From: Acetobacteraceae bacterium
Lineage (GTDB): Bacteria; Pseudomonadota; Alphaproteobacteria; Acetobacterales; Acetobacteraceae
Direction: 5' to 3'
DNA length: 49,313 bases
Assembly: GCA_022842185.1 (NCBI GenBank)
Contig: JALHQB010000036.1
Span: 1-49,313 of the forward strand
The position numbers and the translations under genes are program-made. The notes beneath the pieces were generated by a model that worked only from the letters and a program-made list of their open reading frames with translations, was not told the origin of the DNA and did no database searches. Numbering within the stretch: position 1 is the first letter of the stretch; every line of letters begins with the position of its first letter. Below are positions 36,392 to 46,813 of this stretch, piece after piece.

Positions 36392-37378
36392 TCAGAGCGC
36401 CTTCCACAGGAAGACCGTGTCACAACTGCGGCGCTGCGCATCAACCTCGAAATCCGGGATGCGGCCAAGTTCGGTCCAGGCTTCCGCCCGGTACAGCGAT
36501 TCGGCGGCGCTGCCGGCCCGGGCATCGAGGGTGACCAGCCGCCTGCCATGCGCGCGCGCCGCCTGTTCCGCGCGGCGCATCAGCGCACGCCCGATGCTGC
36601 GCCGGCGCGCCGCCGGATCGACCATCAAGGTGCGGATGGAGGCGACCTGCGGCGTCGTCTCCTCGGTGGCGAGATCGAGGATGACGCTGCCGGCGAGCCG
36701 TCCGTCGAGCCAGGCCACAAGCAGAACCCGGTGGCCCGCCGCCACCGCGGCCGAAGTCGCCTTCCAGAAACCCAGCGCCCGGTCGCGCGACAGCGGCGGC
36801 AGGAAGGTGAGCGAGGCGCCATCGGCGACGCAGTCGGTCAGCAGGGCCGCGAGCCGCCGTTCGGCGCTGGCGGCACCGGCCGCGTCCAGGGCTTCGACCA
36901 CCAGCCCCGCCGCCGGCTTGGTGTAGCGGAACTCCAGCGAATTCGAGATGTCGTCGAGGATGCGGATCGATCCCTGCCGGACATAGCCGAACTTCTCGTA
37001 GAAGCCATGCGCGCGGATGAAGCGCGTGTCGGTCCACAGGATCATGCGTTCGGCACCCGCGGCGCGCGCATGCGCCTCGGCGGTGTCGAGCAATGCTGCC
37101 GCCAGGCCGCTGCCGCGCGCGGCGGCATCGACATACATGCGGCAGATCTCCCAGGCCGCGTCTTCCTTCAACGGGCGCGTGCCGATCATGCCGACGACAC
37201 GGCCATCCTGTTCCGCGACCCAGAGCGCGCCGCCCTGGTCGCGGAAATAGGTGGCGAGGGCGCGCAGTTCCGGCACTTCACCATCAACGTCGAGAATGCA
37301 GCCGGGGTATTCGCCCCAGCAGGCGCCGATCAGCGCGATGAAATCGGCGGCGTCGGTGTCACGGCCGGGGCGGATCAT
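36392..37378 (-). CDS. Tandem GNAT-domain acetyltransferase
   Basis: A 328-residue protein with two GNAT folds. Domain one (1-155) shows LWVAEQDGRVVGMIGTRPL and the acetyl-CoA loop YVDAAARGSGLAAALLDTAE, then HGFYEKFGYVRQG. Domain two (170-328) shows VLLVAWLDGRLAGSVILDLA and MVDPAARRRSIGRALMRRAE, ending in a typical ESLYRAEAWTELG. Both cofactor loops keep the R/Q-x-x-G-x-G/A pattern, the second as RRSIGRA. The substrate is unknown. The start at 37378 is the first codon with similarity; the frame above runs into the hairpin cluster. It heads the GNAT-DinB-PP2C-STAS-kinase unit. Confidence 0.88.
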   Translation of the reverse strand: MIRPGRDTDAADFIALIGACWGEYPGCILDVDGEVPELRALATYFRDQGGALWVAEQDGRVVGMIGTRPLKEDAAWEICRMYVDAAARGSGLAAALLDTAEAHARAAGAERMILWTDTRFIRAHGFYEKFGYVRQGSIRILDDISNSLEFRYTKPAAGLVVEALDAAGAASAERRLAALLTDCVADGASLTFLPPLSRDRALGFWKATSAAVAAGHRVLLVAWLDGRLAGSVILDLATEETTPQVASIRTLMVDPAARRRSIGRALMRRAEQAARAHGRRLVTLDARAGSAAESLYRAEAWTELGRIPDFEVDAQRRSCDTVFLWKAL

Positions 37379-37397
37379 GCGACTGCGCGAAGGTTGG

Positions 37398-37555
37398 AGG
37401 GGCGCTGCCCCTTCAAGCCACCCCGCCAGGAGGCAACGGCCTCCTGGACCGTGGGGACTTGGCGCAAGCCTACGCGGAGCGTGACAATTGAGGTTTCCAA
37501 AGGCCTTAAGCCTTTGGTGGGGTGAGGTTTGGAGAGGGGCAAAGCCCCTCTCCAA
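37398..37555. repeat. Cluster of four perfect hairpins between GNAT and aminotransferase genes
   Basis: Four separate perfect palindromes lie within 158 bases: 37398-37403/37407-37412 (6 bases), 37426-37434/37439-37447 (9 bases), 37497-37504/37510-37517 (8 bases) and 37529-37540/37544-37555 (12 bases, loop AAA). Each stem pairs a purine-rich GGRG arm with its complement. The whole lies between an upstream gene start (37378) and an aminotransferase stop (37580). It looks like a REP/BIME-type unit; the last hairpin could also terminate transcription. Similar units elsewhere in the genome are likely but not seen in this window. Confidence 0.75.
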
Positions 37556-37579
37556 GGCACCGCCGGTCGCGCGCAGCGA

Positions 37580-38782
37580 TCACGCCAGTTCCCGGCAGAA
37601 TTCCTGGATGCGCTCGCAGGCCTCCCGCAGGCTGTCCATGTCCGTCGCGTAGGAGATGCGCAGATAGGGCGACATGCCATAGGCCGACCCCTGCACCGCG
37701 GCGACGTATTTTTCCTCGAGCAGCGCGAGGGCGAAGTCCGTATCCGTCTCGATCTTCTTGCCCGCCTTGCTGGTCTTGCCCAGGCAGCCAGCAATGTTGG
37801 GGAACACGTAGAAGGCGCCTTCGGGCTTGTGGCAGGCGATGCCCGGGGCGGCATTCAGCATGTCCACCACCATGTCGCGCCGGCGGCGATAATCCTCGGC
37901 GCGCTCGCGCACGAGGTCCTGCGGTCCGTCCAGCGCGGCGGCGGCGGCGGCCTGGCCAACGCTCGAAACGCCTGACGTCGCTTGGCCCTGCATGTTGACC
38001 ATCGCCTTGATCAGCGCCTTGGGCCCGCCGCAGAAGCCGATGCGCCAGCCGGTCATGGCATAGGTCTTGGACGCGCCGTTGATCGTCAGCGTGCGGTCCT
38101 TCAGTGCGGGCTCGACCTCGGCGATGGTGCAGAATTCGAAGCCGTCATAGACGAGGTGCTCATACATGTCGTCGGTCATGACCCAGACATGCGGGTGCTT
38201 CTTCAGCACCTCGGCGATGGCCTTCATCTCCTCCCGCGAGCAGGCGGCGCCGGTCGGGTTGTTCGGGAAGTTCAGCATCACCCACTTGGTCTTGGGCGTG
38301 ATGGCGGCTTCGAGATCCTCGGGGCGCAGCTTGAAGCCGTTGTTCTGCGGGCAGGACACCAGCACCGGCTTGCCGCCGGCGATCTTCGCCATGTCGGCAT
38401 AGGAGATCCAGTAGGGGGCGGGGATCACGACCTCGTCGCCCGGGTCGAGCGTCGCCATGAAGGCGTTGAAGATGCACTGCTTGCCGCCATTGGCGACCAT
38501 GATCTCATCGAGCGCGTAGTCGAGGTTGTTGTCGCGCTTGAATTTGCGCTGCACGGCGGCCTTGAGGTCCTTGCTGCCATCCTGCGGCGGGTATTTGGTA
38601 TCGCCGGCCAGCGCAGCCTTGTGCGCAGCTTCGATCGCATGCGGCGGCGTCGGGAAATCGGGTTCCCCGGTGCCGAGGCTGATCACCTTGATGCCTTTCG
38701 CCGCGAGTTCACGCGCCTTCATCGTCATGACGACGGAAGCGGAGATGGAAACCTCGTTCATGCGGGCGGCGAGAGCTGGCAT
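37580..38782 (-). CDS. PLP-dependent aminotransferase, class I/II (AspC-like), copy 2
   Basis: A 400-residue fold-type I aminotransferase of the aspartate/aromatic aminotransferase 1-beta group. Seen: VISLGTGEPDFPTPPHAIEAA, the PLP-lysine region [31 protein letters not shown] with the PLP-ring Asn, the conserved TDDMYEHLVYDG Asp/Tyr pair, and the carboxylate-binding R in YLRISYATD. It is a close paralogue of the gene at 39376, same length and order. The two differ in the N-terminus and substrate-loop residues, so specificities may differ (aspartate, aromatic or prephenate). It follows the small GNAT gene by 120 bases. Confidence 0.93.
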   Translation of the reverse strand: MPALAARMNEVSISASVVMTMKARELAAKGIKVISLGTGEPDFPTPPHAIEAAHKAALAGDTKYPPQDGSKDLKAAVQRKFKRDNNLDYALDEIMVANGGKQCIFNAFMATLDPGDEVVIPAPYWISYADMAKIAGGKPVLVSCPQNNGFKLRPEDLEAAITPKTKWVMLNFPNNPTGAACSREEMKAIAEVLKKHPHVWVMTDDMYEHLVYDGFEFCTIAEVEPALKDRTLTINGASKTYAMTGWRIGFCGGPKALIKAMVNMQGQATSGVSSVGQAAAAAALDGPQDLVRERAEDYRRRRDMVVDMLNAAPGIACHKPEGAFYVFPNIAGCLGKTSKAGKKIETDTDFALALLEEKYVAAVQGSAYGMSPYLRISYATDMDSLREACERIQEFCRELA

Positions 38783-38902
38783 TTTCTTTCCTTGTCCGTT
38801 CGGGAGAGCGGTTTGGCGAAACTAGATCAGATCGGGACCGGGCGAAATCACCTGGCCCAGGGAAGGTGTCGCGCCAGGAAGTTCGATGGCGGTCCAGCGG
38901 CT

Positions 38903-41647
<2,745 letters not shown>

Positions 41648-41835
41648 GCGCTTCTTCCCCGTATTGCGGCCTGTCCCGAACCGGGCGGGCCGTCGGCCGG
41701 GATCATGGCGCATCGGCGCCGGCACGCAACGGCGGCGCGCGCCCACATGGATTCAGTGGAACCGTTGACGCGGTGGCACCGCCCACCGCCCGTTCACCAT
41801 CATGGCGGCAGAGCTGCCGCATGCATCGGCATCCA

Positions 41836-42636
41836 TCATTCCCCGCGCGGTCGCGGCCGCAGCAGCAGCGTGGCCAGGGCCAGCATCGCCCCGACGCCGA
41901 GGACCACCACCGCCCCCAGCGCATTGACCTCCGGCGTCAACCCGCGCCGCAGCATGGCGAACAGCGCCATCGGCAGGGTCGTCCCCGCCGGGCCCGACAC
42001 GAAGGATGCGATCACCACATCATCGAGCGACAGGGTGAAGGCAAGCAGCCAACCCGCCCCCAACGCGGGCGCGATCAGCGGCAGGGTGATGGTGCGGAAG
42101 GCCGTGAAGGGCGTGGCACCGAGGTCCATCGCCGCTTCTTCCAGGCTGCGGTCGGTCTCGGCCAACCGTGCCTGTACCACCACCGCGACGAAGGCCGCGC
42201 CAAGCGTCGCATGCGCCAGCAGCACGGTCAGCGCGCCGCGCCCCTGCGGCCAGCCCGTGGCCCCTTCCAGCGCCACGAACACCAGCAGCAGGGACAGGCC
42301 GGTGACGACCTCGGGCAGCACCAGCGGCGCACCGATCAGCATGCCGAACAGGGCGCGACCGCGGAACCGGCCGAACCGGGCCAGCGCCCAGCCCGCCGCG
42401 CCACCCAGCAGCACCGCCAGGGTCGCCGCCCCGGCCGCGATGCGCAGCGACAGGCCCGCGGCCTCGACGATGCGTTCATTCCCCGCCAGCGCCGCGAACC
42501 AGCGCAGCGAAAAGCCGCCCCATTGGAAGGGAATGCGATCGGCGCTGAAGGCGTATCCCACCAGCAGCAGGATCGGCAGCCAGAGGAAGACGAAGCCCGC
42601 CGCCATGGCGGCGCCGGTGAAGCGCCCGCGCCTCAC
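41836..42636 (-). CDS. potI: Polyamine ABC transporter permease PotI-like
   Basis: A 266-residue binding-protein-dependent transport permease with six hydrophobic helices, starting GFVFLWLPILLLVGYAFS. The ATPase-contacting EAA loop is EEAAMDLGATPFTAFRTITLPLIAP. It pairs with the PotH-like permease upstream (GTGA overlap) to form the inner-membrane channel for putrescine or spermidine. The start codon is GTG. The gene is last in potF-G-H-I, the order of the E. coli putrescine system. The substrate is inferred from PotF similarity and operon order. Confidence 0.9.
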   Translation of the reverse strand: MRRGRFTGAAMAAGFVFLWLPILLLVGYAFSADRIPFQWGGFSLRWFAALAGNERIVEAAGLSLRIAAGAATLAVLLGGAAGWALARFGRFRGRALFGMLIGAPLVLPEVVTGLSLLLVFVALEGATGWPQGRGALTVLLAHATLGAAFVAVVVQARLAETDRSLEEAAMDLGATPFTAFRTITLPLIAPALGAGWLLAFTLSLDDVVIASFVSGPAGTTLPMALFAMLRRGLTPEVNALGAVVVLGVGAMLALATLLLRPRPRGE

Positions 42637-43457
42637 GCCCGCGCGCCCAGCCGCTGGAACAGGCGGATCGGGACCAACAGCAGCGCCAGCAGCGCGACGG
42701 CCAAGGCGGCCGCCACCGGCCAGTCACGGTTCTGGAAGAATTCCTGCCACAGCACCCGGCCTACCAACTGCGCCTCCGGCGGCCCCATCAATTCGGGTAT
42801 CACGAACTCGCCGGCCGCCGGGATGAATACCAGCAGGAAGCCGGCCGCGGCGTCCGGCGCGGTGACCGGCAGCGTCACGGTGAAGAAGATCGTCGCCGGC
42901 CGCGCGCCGAGATCCGCCGCCGCTTCCCCCAGCGCTGGGTCCAGCCGCAGCAGCGCGGCGAACAGCGGCAGCACCGCGAAGGGAAGATATGCATGCACCA
43001 TGCCCACCAGCATCGCGCCCTCGGAATAGAGCAGCGGCAGCGGCGCATCGGTGATACCAGCCGCCATCAGCAGCCGGTTGATCCAGCCTTCGTCGCGCAG
43101 CAGCCCGATCCAGGCGCCGACCCGCAGCAGGAAGCCCGTCCAGAAGGGCAGCATCAACAGCACCAGCAACAGAACGCGGCGCCTGGGCGCGGCGCGGGCG
43201 ATCCCGATGGCCATTGGATACGCGACCAGCAGGCAGCACGCCGACGTCGTGACCGCGACACGCAACGCCGTCAGCACGGCGTCCAGATAGTAGGCATCCT
43301 CGACCAACGTGGCGAAGCCGGTCGGCGACAGGGCAAGGCGAAAAGGCGGGATGCCCGAATCGGCCTCGGCCAGGGCGATGACCACAAGCGCCGCCGCCGG
43401 CGCGGCGACCAGGACCAGCAGCCAGGCCCAGACGGGTGCGAGCACCAACCGCCTCAC
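42633..43457 (-). CDS. potH: Polyamine ABC transporter permease PotH-like
   Basis: A 274-residue permease with six hydrophobic helices. The EAA loop GEAAADLGARPATIFFTVTLPVTAPD lies in the usual place about 80 residues from the C-terminus, and the family segment LLMLPFWTGFLLRVGAWIGLL is clear. It starts with GTG overlapping the PotG stop and overlaps PotI by GTGA, so stoichiometric expression of the two permeases is likely. Role: half of the inner-membrane channel for polyamine import. Confidence 0.92.
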   Translation of the reverse strand: MRRLVLAPVWAWLLVLVAAPAAALVVIALAEADSGIPPFRLALSPTGFATLVEDAYYLDAVLTALRVAVTTSACCLLVAYPMAIGIARAAPRRRVLLLVLLMLPFWTGFLLRVGAWIGLLRDEGWINRLLMAAGITDAPLPLLYSEGAMLVGMVHAYLPFAVLPLFAALLRLDPALGEAAADLGARPATIFFTVTLPVTAPDAAAGFLLVFIPAAGEFVIPELMGPPEAQLVGRVLWQEFFQNRDWPVAAALAVALLALLLVPIRLFQRLGARA

Positions 43458-44512
43458 GACGCGAGCGCCACCACATCGGCCGCATCCCAGCCCACCGTCA
43501 CGGTGTCGCCGCGCGCCGGCGGCGCGCCGTCCTGCTCAGCATGCAGGACACGCAGCGTCGCGGCGCCTGAAAGGCGCAGCACCAGCAGCGTGTCGTCGCC
43601 GCGGAACGCCGTGTCCTCGACGATGCCGGTCGCGCTGTTCGCACCCGAGGCACCTGGGGCGATGCGGATGCGTTCGGGTCGTATCGCCACGGCAAGACTG
43701 TCGCCGCCAATCGCCCCCGCGAAGGTGATGCCCGCCACCGCGCTGTCGAAGCCGCCACCCATCGCGCGGCCTTCGAACACATTCGCAGCGCCCAGGAAGC
43801 GGGCGACGAAGCGGCTCGCCGGGCGTTCATAGATCGCGCGCGGCGAGCCCACCTGCGCGACACGCCCGCCATCTAACACCGCGACGCGGTCGGCCAGCGC
43901 CAGAGCTTCCTCCTGGTCATGCGTCACCATCACGAAGGCCGCCCCGGTCTGGCGTTGCAGGGCGCGCAACTCGAAGCCCGTCCGCTCGCGCAGCCCGGCA
44001 TCCAACGCGCCGAGCGGTTCATCGAGCAGCAGCAGGCGCGGGCGCATCACCAGGCTGCGCGCCAGCGCCACACGCTGTTGCTGCCCACCCGAAAGTTGAT
44101 GCGGCCGGCGGCGGTCCAGCCCCGCCAGCCCCACCATGGCCAGGGCATCCGCGACCCGGCGTGCCGCTTCCGCCTTGGCCACGCCGCCGCGGCGCAGGCC
44201 ATAGGCGACGTTGTCCGCCACCGACAGATGCGGGAACAGCGCATAGGATTGGAACATCATGTTGATCGGCCGCGCCCAGGGCGGGGTCGCGACAATGTCA
44301 GCGCCATCGAGCAGCACGCGGCCGGCATCCGGCGCCTCGAAGCCCGCGATGATCCGCAGCAGCGTGGATTTTCCCGACCCCGATCCACCAAGCAGCGCAA
44401 AGAACTCCCCGGGCGCGATATCGAGGTCCAGCGCGTCGAGCGCCACCACCGCGCCAAAGGCCTTGGTGATGCCCCGGGCGCGCAGCAGCGCCGCCGGCCC
44501 GGCGCCGGTCAC
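43454..44512 (-). CDS. potG: Polyamine ABC transporter ATP-binding protein PotG-like
   Basis: A 352-residue ABC ATPase. Walker A is LLGGSGSGKSTLLRI, the Q loop is MMFQSYALFPHLSV, the signature is HQLSGGQQQRVALARSL, Walker B is LLLLDEPLGALDAG, and the H loop is VMVTHDQEEAL. A C-terminal TOBE regulatory domain (about 280-352) includes VAIRPERIRI. The start is GTG at 44512, one base after the potF stop; the frame above is open for 46 codons but belongs to the shadow of potF. It energises import through PotH/PotI. Confidence 0.93.
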   Translation of the reverse strand: MTGAGPAALLRARGITKAFGAVVALDALDLDIAPGEFFALLGGSGSGKSTLLRIIAGFEAPDAGRVLLDGADIVATPPWARPINMMFQSYALFPHLSVADNVAYGLRRGGVAKAEAARRVADALAMVGLAGLDRRRPHQLSGGQQQRVALARSLVMRPRLLLLDEPLGALDAGLRERTGFELRALQRQTGAAFVMVTHDQEEALALADRVAVLDGGRVAQVGSPRAIYERPASRFVARFLGAANVFEGRAMGGGFDSAVAGITFAGAIGGDSLAVAIRPERIRIAPGASGANSATGIVEDTAFRGDDTLLVLRLSGAATLRVLHAEQDGAPPARGDTVTVGWDAADVVALAS

Positions 44513-44513
44513 G

Positions 44514-45614
44514 TCACCGCCCCGCCTTGAAGCGCGACCACAGGCGCGTGCGCAGCCGCTCCGCCTCCCGCGGCGGCGTGCCGGCGACGAAGCTGCGCGA
44601 CAGCGCCTCTGGCGAAGGGAAGACGTTGGGATCGCGGCGCACCGCTTCATCGACCAACGGCCGGCTGGCGGGCACCGCGTTGGGGTAGCGGACCTGGTTG
44701 GTGATGCCGGCCATCACGTCAGGCTGCAGCAGGAAGTCGATGAAGCGCTGCGCATCTTCCGGGTTCGGCGCATCGGCCGGGATCGCCAGCATGTCGAACC
44801 ACAGCTGCGCGCCCTCGCGCGGCATGACGTAGCCGATCTCGACGCCACGGCCGGCCTCGCGCGCCCGCGCGGCGGCCTGGATCACATCGCCGGAATAGGT
44901 GAGTGCGACGCAGGCCTCCCCCGTCGCCAGCGCGTCGAGGATGGAGGAGGACGCGATGATCGCCCGCACATGACGGCGAATGCCCATCAGCGCCTGTTCG
45001 GCGGCGCGCAGGTCCTCGGCCGCATTGCTGTTGGGATCACGTCCCAACCAGCGGAGCACGGACGGGATCACATCCGTGGGGCTGTCCATCACCATGATGC
45101 CGCAGCGCGCGAGCCGCGCCGCGTTCTCGGGCTTGAGCAGGATATCGAGGCTGTCGAGCGGCACATCGGGCCCGAGCGCCGCGCGCACCCGGTCCACCCG
45201 GATGCCAAGACCCACCGTGCCCCACAGGTAGATCGCGCCATGCCGGTTGCCCGGGTCGATCGCCGCCACTCGTTCCATCAGCACGGGATCGAGCTCGCGC
45301 CAGTTCGGCACCGCCGCGCGGTCGATCGGGCGCAGCGCCCCGGCGCGCACCAGGCGGGCGAAGGTCGGCTCGCTGGTCGGCACCACGATGTCATAGCCCG
45401 AACGCCCGGCCGACAGCCGGCCCTCCAGCGTCTCCAGGCTGTCATAGACGTCATAGCGGACACGGATGCCGGTCTCCCGCGTGAAGCGGGCCACCGCAGA
45501 TGGGTCGATGTAATCCGACCAGTTGTAGACTTTCAGCACGCGATCCTGCTGCTGCGCCAGGGCGGGCAGCGACAGCGACAGCAGGGCAAGCAGTGGCAGC
45601 AGGCGTCGGAACAT
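44514..45614 (-). CDS. potF: Putrescine/spermidine-binding periplasmic protein PotF-like
   Basis: A 366-residue extracytoplasmic solute-binding protein. The signal peptide MFRRLLPLLALLSLSLPALA ends near residue 20. The mature start VLKVYNWSDYIDPSAVARF is the PotF/PotD signature. YDIVVPTSEPTFARLV, GTVGLGIRVDRV and the late FIDFLLQPDVMAGITNQVRY match the family. It is the first gene of potFGHI and delivers polyamine to the permease. Direct contact residues for putrescine versus spermidine cannot be decided by eye. Confidence 0.92.
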   Translation of the reverse strand: MFRRLLPLLALLSLSLPALAQQQDRVLKVYNWSDYIDPSAVARFTRETGIRVRYDVYDSLETLEGRLSAGRSGYDIVVPTSEPTFARLVRAGALRPIDRAAVPNWRELDPVLMERVAAIDPGNRHGAIYLWGTVGLGIRVDRVRAALGPDVPLDSLDILLKPENAARLARCGIMVMDSPTDVIPSVLRWLGRDPNSNAAEDLRAAEQALMGIRRHVRAIIASSSILDALATGEACVALTYSGDVIQAAARAREAGRGVEIGYVMPREGAQLWFDMLAIPADAPNPEDAQRFIDFLLQPDVMAGITNQVRYPNAVPASRPLVDEAVRRDPNVFPSPEALSRSFVAGTPPREAERLRTRLWSRFKAGR

Positions 45615-45716
45615 CGGCGCGGCCCCTCGGACGGCATTCGGCGGATCGGCTGACAGTAGCGACGCATGCCGCGGCTGCCATCCCCCGGACTGCGTGCGGG
45701 TATAGGATTTTTAGCC

Positions 45717-45745
45717 TTGACGTTCTGTATTTGTTCCTGTAGTCA
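45717..45745 (+). promoter_or_regulatory. Candidate promoter upstream of the tail gene cluster
   Basis: In an unusually AT-rich stretch, TTGACG (45717-45722) is followed after 17 bases by TAGTCA (45740-45745), a good -35 with a poor -10. It would drive the plus-strand phage-tail-like genes from 120 bases upstream. Confidence 0.35.
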
Positions 45746-45858
45746 CACGACATCACCGGGCGAACTGCGTCCGCGCCCCATTCCCCTCGACAGCCCGAAA
45801 CATCACCCGCCCCGGCGGAAGGCCCCCGCCTTTCGCCCCAGCGCGCGAGGAGTCCTGC

Positions 45859-46509
45859 ATGCCATTCCTTTCGAGCGGCCTTTCGGCACTGACCACGGCG
45901 AACGGCTTCACCCTGTGGCACTACCGGACCGATGATGACCGGGCAACCGTACTCGCGCCCGGCTATTTCGCGCCGGCCAGCGCGCAGTTGCTGCCCGGCG
46001 ACATCGTCATCGTCCAGGCATCGGATGCCACGGCCCTGGTGCCGATCCAAAGCGGCTCCCTGGCCGGTGGCGGCGTCACGGTCGATGGATCGGGTGGCGC
46101 GCCCGCGCTGCTGCGGTCGGCGACGCTGCTGGCCAATGTGACGGTCTCCGCCACCGCCATCGCCCGGGCGCTGGTGCTCGACGCGCCGCCGGCGCCACTG
46201 CTGCCCGGCGAGGCATTCACGGCGGGCGCGACCGTCACGGGCCCGATCACCCAGGTCACCTTCTTCTTCCGCACCGCGACCGGCACGGAGGTGGCCCCGG
46301 CGCAGACGGTGCCGGTGCTGGCCGGGCGCGCGCAGGCCGGATTCACCGCGCCTTCGCCCGGCGGCGGCCTGAGGGTGCTCGCGGTCGATGCCGCCGACCC
46401 GACGCATTTCGTCCTGTCGCCGCCTTTCGCCGTGTCCCAACCGCCGCGCCTGCTGGCCGAAGCCGGCGGCACGCTGCTGCTCGAAAGCGGCGCCCAGCTG
46501 ATTCTCTAG
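45859..46509 (+). CDS. Phage tail-associated hypothetical protein
   Basis: 216 residues. The first 60 (SGLSALTTANGFTLWHYRTD, then GYFAPASAQLLPGDIVIVQA) are a pattern that I associate with small structural proteins beside tail-fibre genes in alphaproteobacterial prophages. The rest is beta-rich, with Ig-like spacing, and ends in two short repeats (LLAEAGGTLLLESGAQLIL). No signal peptide. ATG 45859 follows GAGGAG. Its TAG stop is the first tetranucleotide of the repeat at 46506. Context with the tailspike and the 125-residue tail protein supports a virion or tail-adhesion role; the family itself is uncharacterised to me. Confidence 0.6.
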   Translation: MPFLSSGLSALTTANGFTLWHYRTDDDRATVLAPGYFAPASAQLLPGDIVIVQASDATALVPIQSGSLAGGGVTVDGSGGAPALLRSATLLANVTVSATAIARALVLDAPPAPLLPGEAFTAGATVTGPITQVTFFFRTATGTEVAPAQTVPVLAGRAQAGFTAPSPGGGLRVLAVDAADPTHFVLSPPFAVSQPPRLLAEAGGTLLLESGAQLIL

Positions 46510-46613
46510 AACATGGTCGGTTGGCCTTCGTACACCGGTCACGCTCTAGGCCTTTGATTTATCGTGTGATTCAGACCTTCGGTGCGTTCGCGCCTACGGC
46601 CATCACGCTCGGG
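46506..46613. repeat. Dispersed repeat, family 1, copy B
   Basis: A 108-base unit, inverted relative to and the same length as the copy at 22256-22363. The conserved block is 46552-46611, with the core GATTCAGACCTTCGGTGC. It begins at CTAG, which forms the stop codon of the upstream gene, and ends at CGGG in place of CTAG, where a family 2 unit begins. An internal CTAG lies at 46545. Confidence 0.85.
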
Positions 46614-46713
46614 AGCGGATCGCGCCTGACACTCCGTCAGGCGCGTGAAGATGCTCGACCAAACAGAGCTTCGAGCGTTTTGCGCCAGCACGGTCTGGCG
46701 CCGAACGCTCTGG
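46610..46713. repeat. Dispersed repeat, family 2, copy B
   Basis: A 104-base unit, inverted relative to the copy at 5041-5148. It keeps the perfect hairpin (46621-46630 with 46636-46645) and the long imperfect one (46673-46688 with 46695-46710, loop CACGGT). Its left end coincides with the right end of the family 1 unit, so two element types are fused here. It lies between the tail-associated gene and the tailspike gene. Confidence 0.82.
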
Positions 46714-46813
46714 ACGAGCGGCGCGCGCTCGGCAGCGACCAGACAAGCCGATCCGCGCGATCGCCAGTGGCCGCCGCCCCCTCCCGACCCTGCCCCCCCT
46801 GACGGAGACTTTC

